Positions 52,883-62,425 of a stretch of DNA of 64,000 bases are shown one piece after another; position 1 is the first letter of the stretch; each line of letters opens with the position of its first letter. Origin of the DNA: Streptomyces cynarae (GTDB lineage Bacteria; Actinomycetota; Actinomycetes; Streptomycetales; Streptomycetaceae). The translations under genes and the position numbers were made by a program. The stretch is taken from the NCBI RefSeq assembly GCF_025642135.1, contig NZ_CP106793.1, positions 8,958,001-9,022,000 of the forward strand. The letters are read 5' to 3'. The notes below the pieces were generated by a model. The model searched no databases, was not told the origin of the DNA, and was given only the letters and a program-made list of their open reading frames with translations.

Positions 52883-54337
52883 ATGCCCATGACGCTTGGA
52901 TTTCCAAAGCATGCTCGAACCGCCACTGTGGTGGTCCTGGTGGCCGTCTTCATGACCAACCTGGACCTGTGGGTCGTCAACGTCGCCCTTCCGGCCATGG
53001 GAGCGAGCTTCTCCGGGGGCGGCAGCGGAGTGACCCTCGGTTCGCTGTCCTGGGTCCTCAACGCCTACGCGATCACCTTCGCCGCGCTGCTGGTGGTGGC
53101 CGGGCGCGCCGGTGACCGCATAGGCCAGCGGCCGGTCTTCCTCACCGGGATCGCCGTCTTCACCCTCGCGTCGCTGGGCTGTGCACTGGCCCCGAACCTG
53201 GGGACCCTCGTCGTGGCCCGGGTGGTGCAGGCCGTCGGGGCGTCCGCCCAGATCCCGACGTCCTTGGCCCTGCTGCTGGCGACAGTGCCGGCCGAACGCC
53301 GTACCCACGCCACCCGGAACTGGGCTGCGGTCGGAGGGCTCGCCGCGGCCGCCGGGCCCGTCGCCGGCGGCCTCCTGACCGAGGTGGACTGGAGGTGGGT
53401 CTTCGCGGTCAACGTGCCCATCGGCATCGCCGCGCTCATCGCAGGCCGATCGGCCCTGCCGAAGCCGCCGGCGCGGGAGACGGGACCGCTGCCCGACCTC
53501 CTCGGAGCCCTGCTGCTCATCTCGTCGGTCGCGGCATTGTCCGGGGCGCTGGTGCAGGCCCCCGACCGGGGCTGGACGAGCGGCGGGTCCGTACTGCTCC
53601 TGGCCGTTGCTGTGATCGGCGGCGCCGCGTTCGTCCTCAGGTCCCTGCGACACCCCCACCCGCTGTTCGAGCTGCACCTGCTACGGCTGCCGCGCTTCGG
53701 AGCGGCGAACTCGGGCAGCCTCGTGTTCGGCGTCGCCTTCGCGATCATGCTGCTGTCGAACGTGCTGTGGTGCCAGGAGGTCTGGCACTGGAGCGCGCTG
53801 CGCACCGGTGTCGCCCTGGTCCCCGGTCCCGCCCTCGTGCCCGTCGTCACCCTTCTGACCGCCAGCGCCGCGCAGCGCTTCGGGCACGGTCCGCTGGTCG
53901 CCGCGGGCGGGTTGCTGTTCACCGGCGGCATGGTCTGGCGCGTGTGCTTCGCGTCCGTCACGCCGGACTACCTGCGTGACCTGCTGCCCAGCCAGTTGTT
54001 GACCGGTACGGGCGTCGGCCTGGCTCTGGGCACGCTGGTGGCCGCCGGTGTGCACGCCCTGCCTGGGCACCGTGCGGCGACCGGGTCGGCGCTGGTCAAC
54101 TCCGTCCGCCAGATCTCCGCCACGATCGGCGTGGCCGTCCTGGTCGCGGTGGTCGGCTCGCACGTCGGTGCCGCCTCACGGCACGACTTCCGGATTGCCT
54201 GGTGGGCAGCCGCCGTACTGGGCCTGGCGACCTCGGCGATCGGTGTGCACCTCAGCCGCGGCGGCTCGGGCCGGACGGCGTCCGCCACGTCGAAGGAGCC
54301 CGAGGCGGATGCGCAGGCTCTGGCGGACGCGTCCTGA
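52883..54337 (+). CDS. MFS drug exporter, DHA2-like
   Basis: ATG 52883 gives 484 residues. No ribosome site precedes it, so the transcript may be leaderless. The DHA2 pattern is seen in FMTNLDLWVVNVALPAMG (23-40; the usual Asp-Thr/Ser is LDLWV here), AGRAGDRIGQRPVFLTG at 73-89, VVQAVGASAQIPTSLALLL and WRWVFAVNVPIGIAALI, with hydrophobic segments to the end. Expected to export lipophilic compounds by proton antiport. It is divergent from and likely controlled by the HxlR gene. Confidence 0.9.
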   Translation: MPMTLGFPKHARTATVVVLVAVFMTNLDLWVVNVALPAMGASFSGGGSGVTLGSLSWVLNAYAITFAALLVVAGRAGDRIGQRPVFLTGIAVFTLASLGCALAPNLGTLVVARVVQAVGASAQIPTSLALLLATVPAERRTHATRNWAAVGGLAAAAGPVAGGLLTEVDWRWVFAVNVPIGIAALIAGRSALPKPPARETGPLPDLLGALLLISSVAALSGALVQAPDRGWTSGGSVLLLAVAVIGGAAFVLRSLRHPHPLFELHLLRLPRFGAANSGSLVFGVAFAIMLLSNVLWCQEVWHWSALRTGVALVPGPALVPVVTLLTASAAQRFGHGPLVAAGGLLFTGGMVWRVCFASVTPDYLRDLLPSQLLTGTGVGLALGTLVAAGVHALPGHRAATGSALVNSVRQISATIGVAVLVAVVGSHVGAASRHDFRIAWWAAAVLGLATSAIGVHLSRGGSGRTASATSKEPEADAQALADAS

Positions 54338-54453
54338 CCGATCACTGTCCCATCGTGCGGCGGCAGTCGGGGCCGCCCCGGCAGGCTTGACCAGGTTCAC
54401 AGGCGGCCCTGGACGCGGCGACCGCACCGCCGATGCACCGGCAGGGCCTCTTC

Positions 54454-55524
54454 CTACCCGTTGTCCCCGTCCCGGCCGTCTTCGAAGACGAAGAGCGGCT
54501 TGGTGCCGTGCGCGGGGGCCTCGGCGAGCGCGACGGCCTCGGGGAAGTGTTCGAGCGGGAACGGCCGGCCTTGGGGGATGCTCAGGACCCCATCGGCGAC
54601 GAGATCGCGCACCTGGGACAGCGCGCGCAGTGCGTCCTCAGGCGAGGTGGTGCCGAACCAGCGGTTCAGCCAGAAGCCTCGGACCGTTTTGGTCTCGTAG
54701 ATGACCGAGCGTGCCTGGAGCGGGATCGTCAGCGCCGCCGGGTCGGTCTGCCGGTGGGTGGAGAGCGCGCCGTAGACCACGACCTCCCCGCCCGGAGCCA
54801 GTGCCTGGGACACCTGGGCGCCCACCGGGCCCGCGACACAGTCGATGGCCTTCCGCACGCCGGCCGGTCCCGCCGTCTCGGTGACGCGCTGCAACAGGTC
54901 CTCGTCCTCAGTGCAGATGACCTCGTCCCCACCGAGCGCTTCGATCTCCTCGACGGCGGCTCGTCGCCGCACGACGTTGATCGTGCGGATACCCAGATGC
55001 CTGGACAGCTGGATGACGAGCCGGCCGACGGTGGAGCCCGCGGCCGTCTGCAGCAGCCATTCGCCCGGCTGTACGTCGAGTTCCCGCGTGACGAGGAGCA
55101 AAGCGGTCAACGGGTTGACGGCGAGCTGGCAGACACTGGAGTCGCTCAGGTCCTCGGGGACCGGCAGGAGCCTTTGCGTGTCGGCGACGAGGTACTCCTG
55201 CCAGGTGCCGACCACAGGGGGGCCGGGTACCGCGGGGACCGCGGCGACCACCACACGCTCGCCGACCGTCGGTCCTTCGGTGTCCGGGCCCAGGACCGCA
55301 ACACGGCCCACGCACTCCATGGCGCCCCCGACAGCGGGGAATCCGGGGGAAAAACCGTAGCGGCCGCGCAGCACGTGCAGATCACTGGCGTGAATCGGAG
55401 TCGCCTTCACACGGACCAGCGCCTGACCGGCTTTCGGCGTGGGAACAGGCCGGGATTCCAGCCGCAGGACGTCGGTGGGCTCGCCGGCCTTCACGGCCAC
55501 GAGCGCGCGCATGAATCGAGGCAT
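54454..55524 (-). CDS. MDR-family zinc-free dehydrogenase (quinone/enoyl reductase-like)
   Basis: ATG 55524 follows GAAGGGTC. The 356 residues have an N-terminal GroES-like domain (VKATPIHASDLHVLRGRYGF, GAMECVGRVAVLG) and a Rossmann domain with LQTAAGSTVGRLVIQLSRHL. KAIDCVAGPVGAQVSQAL and KTVRGFWLNRWF follow. The pattern resembles mitochondrial-type trans-2-enoyl-CoA reductases and related NADPH quinone reductases, without zinc ligands. It stands alone; the convergent exporter ends 116 bases away. Confidence 0.88.
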   Translation of the reverse strand: MPRFMRALVAVKAGEPTDVLRLESRPVPTPKAGQALVRVKATPIHASDLHVLRGRYGFSPGFPAVGGAMECVGRVAVLGPDTEGPTVGERVVVAAVPAVPGPPVVGTWQEYLVADTQRLLPVPEDLSDSSVCQLAVNPLTALLLVTRELDVQPGEWLLQTAAGSTVGRLVIQLSRHLGIRTINVVRRRAAVEEIEALGGDEVICTEDEDLLQRVTETAGPAGVRKAIDCVAGPVGAQVSQALAPGGEVVVYGALSTHRQTDPAALTIPLQARSVIYETKTVRGFWLNRWFGTTSPEDALRALSQVRDLVADGVLSIPQGRPFPLEHFPEAVALAEAPAHGTKPLFVFEDGRDGDNG

Positions 55525-55762
55525 GAGCGACCCTTCGTCTCTCAGCACCCGAGAAGTTCGACGCGATGCCGACGCCGGCATCCTCATTAGCACCGAGCTG
55601 TCATCGGCGTCGCCCTCTGCAGGCCTTCACCCGCTCACTCAGGATGACCAGGATGACCGTGAAGCACCGAGGCCCCGTGATCAGGGCCACTCGCCGCAGC
55701 CCCCTCTAAGCGCAGATATGAGTCCTCTCATTTCACGCTACGCCCGGATCCGGAAAGATTCC

Positions 55763-55803
55763 CACCAGCGTGACGTCCAGCGTTTCCCGGCTGCCCCAGC
55801 CTG
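55763..55803 (-). pseudogene. second DNA-ligase tail scrap
   Basis: Thirteen residues, GWGSRETLDVTLV, identical to the tail segment in the ligase remnant at 49424-49745, including neighbouring bases. It is too short to be independent evidence of a gene but too exact to be chance. It abuts the ABC ATPase fragment. Confidence 0.5.
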
Positions 55804-55807
55804 CGCC

Positions 55808-56071
55808 CCCTGCACCGCGGGCCTGCTCGCCTCCCGCCCGAGCACGGTGGACGTCCAGCGGCTGCGGGCCATCCCAGGACGACCGGTCTCGGCCTTCGAA
55901 GTAGGCCCCGGTTGCGTCTTCGCCAACCGCTGCACCTTCGCCCAGGACCGCTGCCGCACCGAACGCCCGCAACTCCGCGTCGTGGACCAGCACGAAGTGG
56001 CGTGCCACCGGGCCGAGGAACTGCACGGGCGCCTCCCGTTGGACGCCCCGCAACGATCGGAGACGACATGA
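55808..56071 (+). pseudogene. oligopeptide ABC transporter ATPase (DppD/OppD type), C-terminal fragment
   Basis: The sequence reads CTAGLLASRPSTVDVQRLRA and IPGRPVSAFEVGPGCVFANR, then CTFAQDRCRTERPQLR. This is the Cys-rich C-terminal extension of Opp/Dpp ATPases, which binds an iron-sulfur cluster in some members. The nucleotide-binding domain is missing. Its TGA overlaps the next ATG (ATGA at 56068), as in intact dpp operons. Confidence 0.8.
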
Positions 56072-56672
56072 CCCCGCTGCTGCGCGTGGAGCACCTGCGC
56101 AAGGTCTTCCCCTCGCCCCGAGCCACGGACGCAGAAGGCTTCATCGCCGTGGACGACGTGTCGTTCGCGCTGCCTCCCGGCGGCTCCCTGGCCGTGGTAG
56201 GGGAGTCCGGATCCGGCAAGACCACCGTCGCCAGGATGATCGCCGGCCTGGAGACGCCCACCTTCGGTCTCATCGGATACGACGGCACGGCCCGGGCCAC
56301 CGGCCGTGCCCATCATCGGGAGCGCAGGACGCGGGCCCGCGAGGTGCAGATGGTCTTCCAGGACCCCTACACCTCGCTCGACCCGCACCAGAGCGTGGCC
56401 GCGGCCATCGGGGAGATCCTGCGCGTCCACTTCCCCGAGGAGAGCGCCCACCACGGCGAACGCGTCCAGCAGCTCCTGCAGCAGGTGGGCCTCGACGAGC
56501 GCCAGGGAGCGGCCCGGCCCCGAGCGCTCTCGGGCGGCCAGCGGCAGCGTGCCGCCATCGCCCGGGCGCTGGCGCTGCGGCGGCCCCGGCTGCTGATCCT
56601 CGACGAGGCGGTGGCCGCGCTCGACGTCAGCGTCCAGGCCCAGATCATCAACCTGCTCGCCGACCTGCGGCG
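56068..56672 (+). pseudogene. oligopeptide ABC transporter ATPase (DppF/OppF type), 3'-truncated
   Basis: ATG 56068 starts MTPLLRVEHLRKVFPSPRAT. It has Walker A GESGSGKT, Q-loop QMVFQDPYTSLDPHQSV, signature LSGGQRQRAAIARAL and Walker B RLLILDEAVAALDVS. At LLADLR the sequence stops being an ATPase, so the H-loop and C-terminal extension are lost and an IS110 fragment begins. It would have energised peptide uptake together with the preceding gene. Confidence 0.85.
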
Positions 56673-56674
56673 GT

Positions 56675-56895
56675 GGGAAACAGGCTCATGTCCGGGTCCA
56701 GTTCGGCGAGCGGGACCGGTGCGGTGCCGGCGCCGACACCGGGTATCGCATCGAGCCGGGCCACCAGCGACGGACCCGGCCGGGAGGCGCTGTCGGCGGG
56801 GCCGGGCAGGTCGTCGATCGCGGCGGTGATCCGCTGCGTGAGCCGGTCGATCTGTGCGGTGATGTGGTCGATGCTGTCCAGCAGGGTCTGTCAAG
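56675..56895 (-). pseudogene. IS110-family transposase internal fragment
   Basis: The minus strand reads LLDSIDHITAQIDRLTQRIT, AAIDDLPGPADS and LVARLDAIPGVGAGTAPVPL, the coiled-coil linker and the start of the Tnp2 domain. There are no catalytic residues. Its insertion or recombination truncated the DppF-type gene. Confidence 0.75.
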
Positions 56896-57109
56896 CTCGT
56901 CGCTCGCAACGCCTTCGGTTTTCGCAACGCCGACGACCAACGACTACGGACACAGCGTCACCACACGCCGGGCCCGCGGACACCTCCGCGCCGCTCAACT
57001 TTCAAGACCACCCATAGTCTCTTCGGCCAGTGGCTCGCTGGCGTTCTCCCCACTGCCGGCGGAGGAGACGGCCGGGAGGTAGTCGTCGGCACCGAGTTCG
57101 TCCCACGGC

Positions 57110-57465
57110 GGTCCAACGGTTATCGCACTCGCGGCTGGAAGATCCACGTGGCCGACCTCGCCAGCGAGGCCGGCCTCGAGATCACCGTGTGTCACCTGCC
57201 GCCCGGCACATCGAAGTGGAACAACATCGAGCACGGCTGTTCTCCCACATCACCATGACTGGCGCGGCAGACCCTGACCAGCGATGAAGTCATGCTCCAA
57301 ACCATCGCTGCGACCACCAGCCGCACCGATCTCACCGTCCATGCCGAACTCGACAGCGGTGAATACCCCACCGGCATCCGCGTCAGCGACGACGAGATCG
57401 CCGCTCTGTCTGCCCATCACTCGCCATCGCTCCCACGGCGACAGGAACTACACCCTCCACCCCGA
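57110..57465 (+). pseudogene. ISAzo13-family transposase, C-terminal fragment
   Basis: The sequence reads RRSNGYRTRGWKIHVADLAS and LEITVCHLPPGTSKWNNIEH with the catalytic Glu. A frameshift follows, then RLFSHITMTG, then TIAATTSRTDLTVHAELDSG and EYPTGIRVSDDEIAAL, then in another frame RHRSHGDRNYTLHP. At least three frame changes occur, and the N-terminal two thirds are missing. Confidence 0.75.
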
Positions 57466-57589
57466 GCTTCCGATGCACGCGGCGACCACGGGCAGCACAC
57501 CGGACGAGGCCCTGGCGGCCAGACCGACTCGCCTCACGCGTCGTTCGCTCCAGGACCCGAGGTTCACGCGAGCAAGTGCTCCGCACACG

Positions 57590-57745
57590 TCGAGGGCACG
57601 AGCGCCTGGTGGCCCCTGGCGCAGGTGCCAAAGCCAAGCTCGCCTCAGCCGACCGGGTCCTGGTCACTGTGCCCCACCTGCGAAAACTCGGTACCTTGGA
57701 CTTCCTGGGCCAGCTTTTCAACACCACCGCCATCGGGCCGACCGC
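57590..57745 (+). pseudogene. transposase N-terminal helix-turn-helix fragment
   Basis: The sequence reads RRGHERLVAPGAGAKAKLAS, ADRVLVTVPHLRKLGTLDFL and GQLFNTTAI, the HTH start of an IS5-like/HARBI1-type transposase group frequent in Streptomyces. It is cut off after about 50 residues. On the opposite strand, LRGALSHAVAWFAEEDRLDD (57795-57860) may be another gene scrap that I cannot identify. Confidence 0.5.
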
Positions 57746-57905
57746 CCGGCTGGGCAGTTGCTCGCTGAACTGCGGGTAGGTCGCCGTGTGCACCGCGTCG
57801 TCGAGCCGGTCCTCTTCGGCGAACCAGGCCACGGCATGGCTGAGGGCTCCCCGCAGGTCCGTCGTGGCTTCGTGTGCCAAGACGTCCTGGAGCAGGTTGC
57901 TTGAC

Positions 57906-59117
57906 CGTTGCGGCGTGATGTCCTTGGGGGCTGACGATGTGCAATCTGGCCGCTTCGATCGCTGGCGTGTCGCCCATCCGCTACTTCCCCGGGTGGCTAC
58001 AGCCCAAACGCTGCCGATCGCTGTGAGTCGACAGAATCGCAGATTGATAAGTCGTACTCATTTTGACCAGGATCACAAATACAAGCCCTGGCTTTCAAGC
58101 GTATACACCAACCTTGCTGGTTATAACAGTGCATAAGTAATGCCCGTCGCCTCAAGTCCATCGAAGAAGTGTCGTACACGCTCTTGACGGACCCCTTGAT
58201 GAGGCGGCTAATTTCTTCCCGCGTTGGTTCGGTACAGCCGTCTCATCTAAGCGACGCCGACCGGGACGGCCCGGCGTCGGTTCATCCAAGCTCCCCCGAC
58301 CTGCTCGGGCCCCTGCAAACCAAGGGAATCACTCATGACCGTCAACAAGCCTGCGGACCAGCAGTGGCCCCCCACCACCGCCCCACTCATCCACCACCTG
58401 TGGGAGCTCGACCAGCGTCCGCTACCCCGGCTCGACGACCCCGCCCTGGCATCGACCTGCCCCCGACGATCTGCATACCATCGCCAACCAGCCCATCGCC
58501 GGCCGCCGTCCGCACAGCACGGTGGCCGCACGGTCCGTACCGTACGTGAGAGCGCCGTCTCGTCCAGGGCGAGACGGGCCCGGAGGAGCTGCAACGCCCC
58601 TATGCCGAACGCGGGCTGGTCCGGTCGCCAACTTTGCGGGCGGCTGGAACCGCTGGGCCGCCACCGCGGACGAACTGCTCACCGACTGTGCCGGGAACGA
58701 GATCTGCGCGCTCCTCGCCGGTACCGCGACCGCCGTGTACCGCCTTCCCGTTTGTAGGTGACCGCCGGCTCTCGTGCTGAAGGGAACTCCGGAGAACACG
58801 ATGACACTCGCCGTCCGTTACACGGCCGTCCACCCTGGTCGCCCGTGCACGGGTGATCGCAGAGGTCTGTACGGGGCGCGACACCGGCCTTCCGGCCGCC
58901 GCCATCGCCTTCCCGACCACCCACCCCAAGCACCGTCGATGTCCGCCTGCTGAAGTCGCCCCCCATACGCGAGATCGTGCCGCTCACCGACGCTCCTGAG
59001 CCCTCGGGGCGCTCGACGGCCCGGGCGATGAAGATCCGCGTCAATCACACTGACAACACCCCGGAGCCGCCACATGAACGCTTTGCCGACCATCGGCAGC
59101 AGAAGGAGGGGCAGACG
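57906..59117. other. 1.2 kb without a supported gene
   Basis: The stretch at about 58020-58140 is visibly AT-richer than its surroundings. At 58335 an ATG opens a frame (MTVNKPADQQWPPTTAPLIH) without family or ribosome site. Near 58835-58935 the plus strand reads ARARVIAEVCTGRDTGLPAA and AIAFPTTHP, possibly a scrap of an aldo/keto reductase. AAGGAGGGG just before 59118 is the ribosome site of the next gene. Confidence 0.4.
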
Positions 59118-62100
59118 ATGAGGCCCCTCACCTCCACCATCCGCAAGCTGTCAGCAGTGGTCGCCATGGCCTGCTCGGCTGCGCTGCTGACTTCCCTCAC
59201 GACACCGACCCCGGCCTCGGCCGCTACCCAAGCGACCTACTACGTCGCCCCCAACGGTGACGACGCCAACGCCGGGACGATCACCGCACCGTTCAAGACC
59301 CTGCAGCACGCACGGGACATGGTGCGCACGGTCAACAGCGACATGACCGGAGACATCACCGTCTATCTCCGCGGCGGTGACTACCCGGTGAGCAGCACCA
59401 TCAACTTCACGTCGGCCGACTCCGGAACCAACGGCCACCATGTCGTGTACGCCGCCTACCAGAACGAGAAGCCGGTGCTGGACGGAGGCGTTCAGGTGAC
59501 CGGCTGGACTCAGCACAGCGAGAACATCTGGAAGGCCACGCTGAACCGCAACATCAAGCTCCGCTCGCTCTATGTCAACGGCAAGCGCGCCAAGATGGCC
59601 TCCAAGACGATCAACTCGGCCGGGTGCTACGGGTCCTACGCCGTCACAGTCGGCCAGGCTTCCTGGGCGTGGGAGTCGGGTTCGCAGTGCGACGGGGCCA
59701 AGTACAGCCTCTCCGATCTGCCCGCCATCGCCTCCAACCAGGACGACGTGGAGATCCAGTCGGCGACGACCTGGACCACGGCCATCGTGGGCGTCCGCCA
59801 GATCACCACGAGCTCGGACGGCGCCAACCGGGTGGCCCTGTTCCAGGAGCCGGGCGCGGCCATCGCCCAGGGAACGCCGAACGGCAACTTCAAGGCCGGC
59901 AGCGGCAGCCACACTTTCATGAACGCGTACGAATTCCTGGATCAGCCCGGCGAGTTCTACTTCGACAAGACGAAGCACACGTTGTACTACTACAAGTCCG
60001 GCTCCGAGGACATGACGTCGGCGCAGGTCTTCGCGCCGAACAACGTGTCCACGATCATCAAGATCGCCGGAACGTCCGCAACCGACCACGCGCGGAACAT
60101 CACGTTCTCCGGTCTCACGGTCGAGCACTCCGACTGGAACCTGGTCAATGTCGCGGGCTCCGTCTTCCGGCAGGGACAGCAGGGCAACGCCAGCTCGACC
60201 GTGTACGCGAAGCAGAACTTCCACGCGTACACCTACCGCAACGTCGACCTGCCGCCGGGTGCCATCCAGGTCGAGAACGCCGACGGGATCGTCCTGCAAC
60301 GCAACACGGTGCAGCACACTGGCGCCGACGGGATCAACATGGTCAACGACGTGACCGACTCGCAGTTGATCGGCAACGTCACGAACGACATAGCCGGATC
60401 CGCCATCACCGTGGGGCACCCCCAACACGTGTACATCGGGGACTACACATCGACCAACCACGAGAAGTATCCGGTGGACGTCGAGGGTCTCTGCAAGAAC
60501 ATCTCGATCACGGACAACTACCTCTACGACAGTGCGGTGTTGTTCCAGGGGTCCAGCCCCGTGTCGGCGTACTTCACCGACAGGCTGTCCGTGCAGCACA
60601 ACCGGATCGAGAAGTCCCCGTGGGCGGGCATCACCCTCGGCTGGGGATGGTGGAACTTCGACGGTTCGGCGAAGTCCATCAATCCCGGGGCACCGACCAC
60701 CACGGCGAAGAACAACACCATCGGCTACAACCAGATCGTCGACACGATGCAGGTGCTGGGCGACTCCGCTCCCATCTACGACCTGGGCAGCCAGCCGGGC
60801 ACCGTGATCAGCAACAACTACATCCAGGGCGTGCCGGCCGGCCACAAGTACGGACTGCACCCCGATGAGGGGTCCGCCTACCTCAACTTCCACGACAACG
60901 TGCTCGACGTCGACCCGAACGTGGCCTACACCATCAACTCCGGTACATGGGGCAGGCAGCACGACTTGACCATTACGAACACCTACGGCACCGTCAACAA
61001 GATCTTCAGCAAGAGCGTCCCGAACAGCACCATCCAGGACGTGCACGCGTACTCGGACGACGTGTGGCCGTCGCAGGCGTACAGCATCGCCGTGAACTCC
61101 GGTCTGGAGGACGCCTACAAGGACCTCGTCCCGCAGAGCGACCTGGGTCCGCAGGACTACGCCCTGCCCGCGAGCACGTTCACCGGCAAGGGCGTGTCGT
61201 CAATCCCCGTCCGCAGCCTCGGCGACGCGACGAAGACGCTCTGGCTGGCTCCTTCGGGTACGACGACGTTCGCCGTCGGCCCCACCATGACCAAGGCGTC
61301 CGGAACGGCGACGACCATCAGTGTCCCGCCGACGGTCGGCGACTACCGCCTCTACGTCCTGGACACCCAGGGGAACGCGTCCGCCGCGTCGAAGTCCCTC
61401 GTACGGCAGCGATGGGCCTACGTCGACGACAAGGACTCGGGTCTCACCTACTCCTCTGCCTGGTCGAACTGGAACGACTCCAAGGACTTCGACGGATCCG
61501 AGAGATACACCAACAAGACCGGCGACTACGTCCAGTACTCGTTCACCGGCTCGGGCGTTCGGTATCTCAGCATGAAGCAGCCAAACATGGGGAAGGTCGA
61601 CGTCTACATCGACGGCACCCTGGCGCAGTCGGGCATCGACGCGTACGCCTCGACGGTGACGAAGCAGGTGCCGCTGTTCGAGAAGACGGATCTTCCCGCA
61701 GGTCCGCACACCATCAAGGTCGTGTGCTCCGGAACGAAGAACGCGGCTTCGTCCAACACCGTCTGCGCGCTGGACGCGTTCGCCTCCATTCCCTTCCCCG
61801 CCAAGAACGCGTTCTACAAGGTCCTCAACAAGAGCAACGGCAAGGCGGCCGACGTCTCGGGCGCATCGTCGACCGCCGGGGCGAACGTCATCCAGTGGAA
61901 CGACACTGGAGCGCAGAACCAGCACTGGCGGTTCGTCGCAGTGGGTGACGACAGCTACGAGATCGTCAACCAGAACAGCGGCCAGCTGCTGGACGTCACC
62001 AGCGCATCCACCGAGGACGGCGCGACCATCATCCAGCAGCCGGACAACAACGGTGCGAGCCAGCACTGGACGCTGACCGCCAGCGGGAACGGCTACTACA

Positions 62101-62219
62101 AGATCAAGAACGTGAACAGCGGCATGCTGCTCGCGGTGTCCGGCTCGTCGACTCAGCTCGTGCAGACGAAGGATACGAACGCCGACAGCCAGCTGTGGCA
62201 GGCGGTGAACGTGGACTGA
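59118..62219 (+). CDS. secreted right-handed parallel beta-helix enzyme with two binding modules
   Basis: ATG 59118 follows AAGGAGGGG. The 1,033 residues have a signal peptide (about 1-36, PASAA), then a long beta-helix (about 40-640): YYVAPNGDDANAGTITAPFK, VYLRGGDYPVSSTINFTSAD, RSLYVNGKRAKMAS and many N-rich turns such as NADGIVLQRNTVQHTGADGI. A beta-sandwich resembling a carbohydrate-binding module spans about 763-890 (DDKDSGLTYSSAWSNWNDSK), and a ricin-type CBM13 spans 897-1033 with NQHWRF and SQHWTL repeats. Similar helices occur in GH141, GH120 and pectin lyases; which one applies cannot be decided. It probably attacks pectin or hemicellulose outside the cell. A strong terminator follows. 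Confidence 0.88.
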   Translation: MRPLTSTIRKLSAVVAMACSAALLTSLTTPTPASAATQATYYVAPNGDDANAGTITAPFKTLQHARDMVRTVNSDMTGDITVYLRGGDYPVSSTINFTSADSGTNGHHVVYAAYQNEKPVLDGGVQVTGWTQHSENIWKATLNRNIKLRSLYVNGKRAKMASKTINSAGCYGSYAVTVGQASWAWESGSQCDGAKYSLSDLPAIASNQDDVEIQSATTWTTAIVGVRQITTSSDGANRVALFQEPGAAIAQGTPNGNFKAGSGSHTFMNAYEFLDQPGEFYFDKTKHTLYYYKSGSEDMTSAQVFAPNNVSTIIKIAGTSATDHARNITFSGLTVEHSDWNLVNVAGSVFRQGQQGNASSTVYAKQNFHAYTYRNVDLPPGAIQVENADGIVLQRNTVQHTGADGINMVNDVTDSQLIGNVTNDIAGSAITVGHPQHVYIGDYTSTNHEKYPVDVEGLCKNISITDNYLYDSAVLFQGSSPVSAYFTDRLSVQHNRIEKSPWAGITLGWGWWNFDGSAKSINPGAPTTTAKNNTIGYNQIVDTMQVLGDSAPIYDLGSQPGTVISNNYIQGVPAGHKYGLHPDEGSAYLNFHDNVLDVDPNVAYTINSGTWGRQHDLTITNTYGTVNKIFSKSVPNSTIQDVHAYSDDVWPSQAYSIAVNSGLEDAYKDLVPQSDLGPQDYALPASTFTGKGVSSIPVRSLGDATKTLWLAPSGTTTFAVGPTMTKASGTATTISVPPTVGDYRLYVLDTQGNASAASKSLVRQRWAYVDDKDSGLTYSSAWSNWNDSKDFDGSERYTNKTGDYVQYSFTGSGVRYLSMKQPNMGKVDVYIDGTLAQSGIDAYASTVTKQVPLFEKTDLPAGPHTIKVVCSGTKNAASSNTVCALDAFASIPFPAKNAFYKVLNKSNGKAADVSGASSTAGANVIQWNDTGAQNQHWRFVAVGDDSYEIVNQNSGQLLDVTSASTEDGATIIQQPDNNGASQHWTLTASGNGYYKIKNVNSGMLLAVSGSSTQLVQTKDTNADSQLWQAVNVD

Positions 62220-62310
62220 CTCCGGTGGCTGCCGGCCGCCGGGGGCCGCAGGCCCCTGCTCAGCCCCTCGGCCTGCTGCGGGGACGGACCGAAAGAGTCG
62301 AAGGGCATGA

Positions 62311-62347
62311 GGGGCGGTGCCGGTGAAACGCGGACCGGCACCGCCCC
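62311..62347 (+). terminator. Rho-independent terminator after the beta-helix gene
   Basis: Perfect 14-bp stem GGGGCGGTGCCGGT / ACCGGCACCGCCCC with a 9-base loop, followed by CCTTTTG; 91 bases after the stop. Confidence 0.85.
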
Positions 62348-62425
62348 CTTTTGACCTCCACCACCGCGTACTTGTGTACGAACCCCTCCCATACACGTGA
62401 TGACTCCTGAACAAGGACGGAAATC

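Noticed and set aside
58830-58935. Aldo/keto reductase-like stretch ARARVIAEVCTGRDTGLPAA
   Set aside because: Only about 30 residues, with no flanking support; mentioned in the region entry but not annotated as a gene.
59151-61046. Minus-strand open frame of over 600 codons
   Set aside because: It is the antisense of the beta-helix enzyme; the sense strand has a signal peptide, ribosome site and folded domains.
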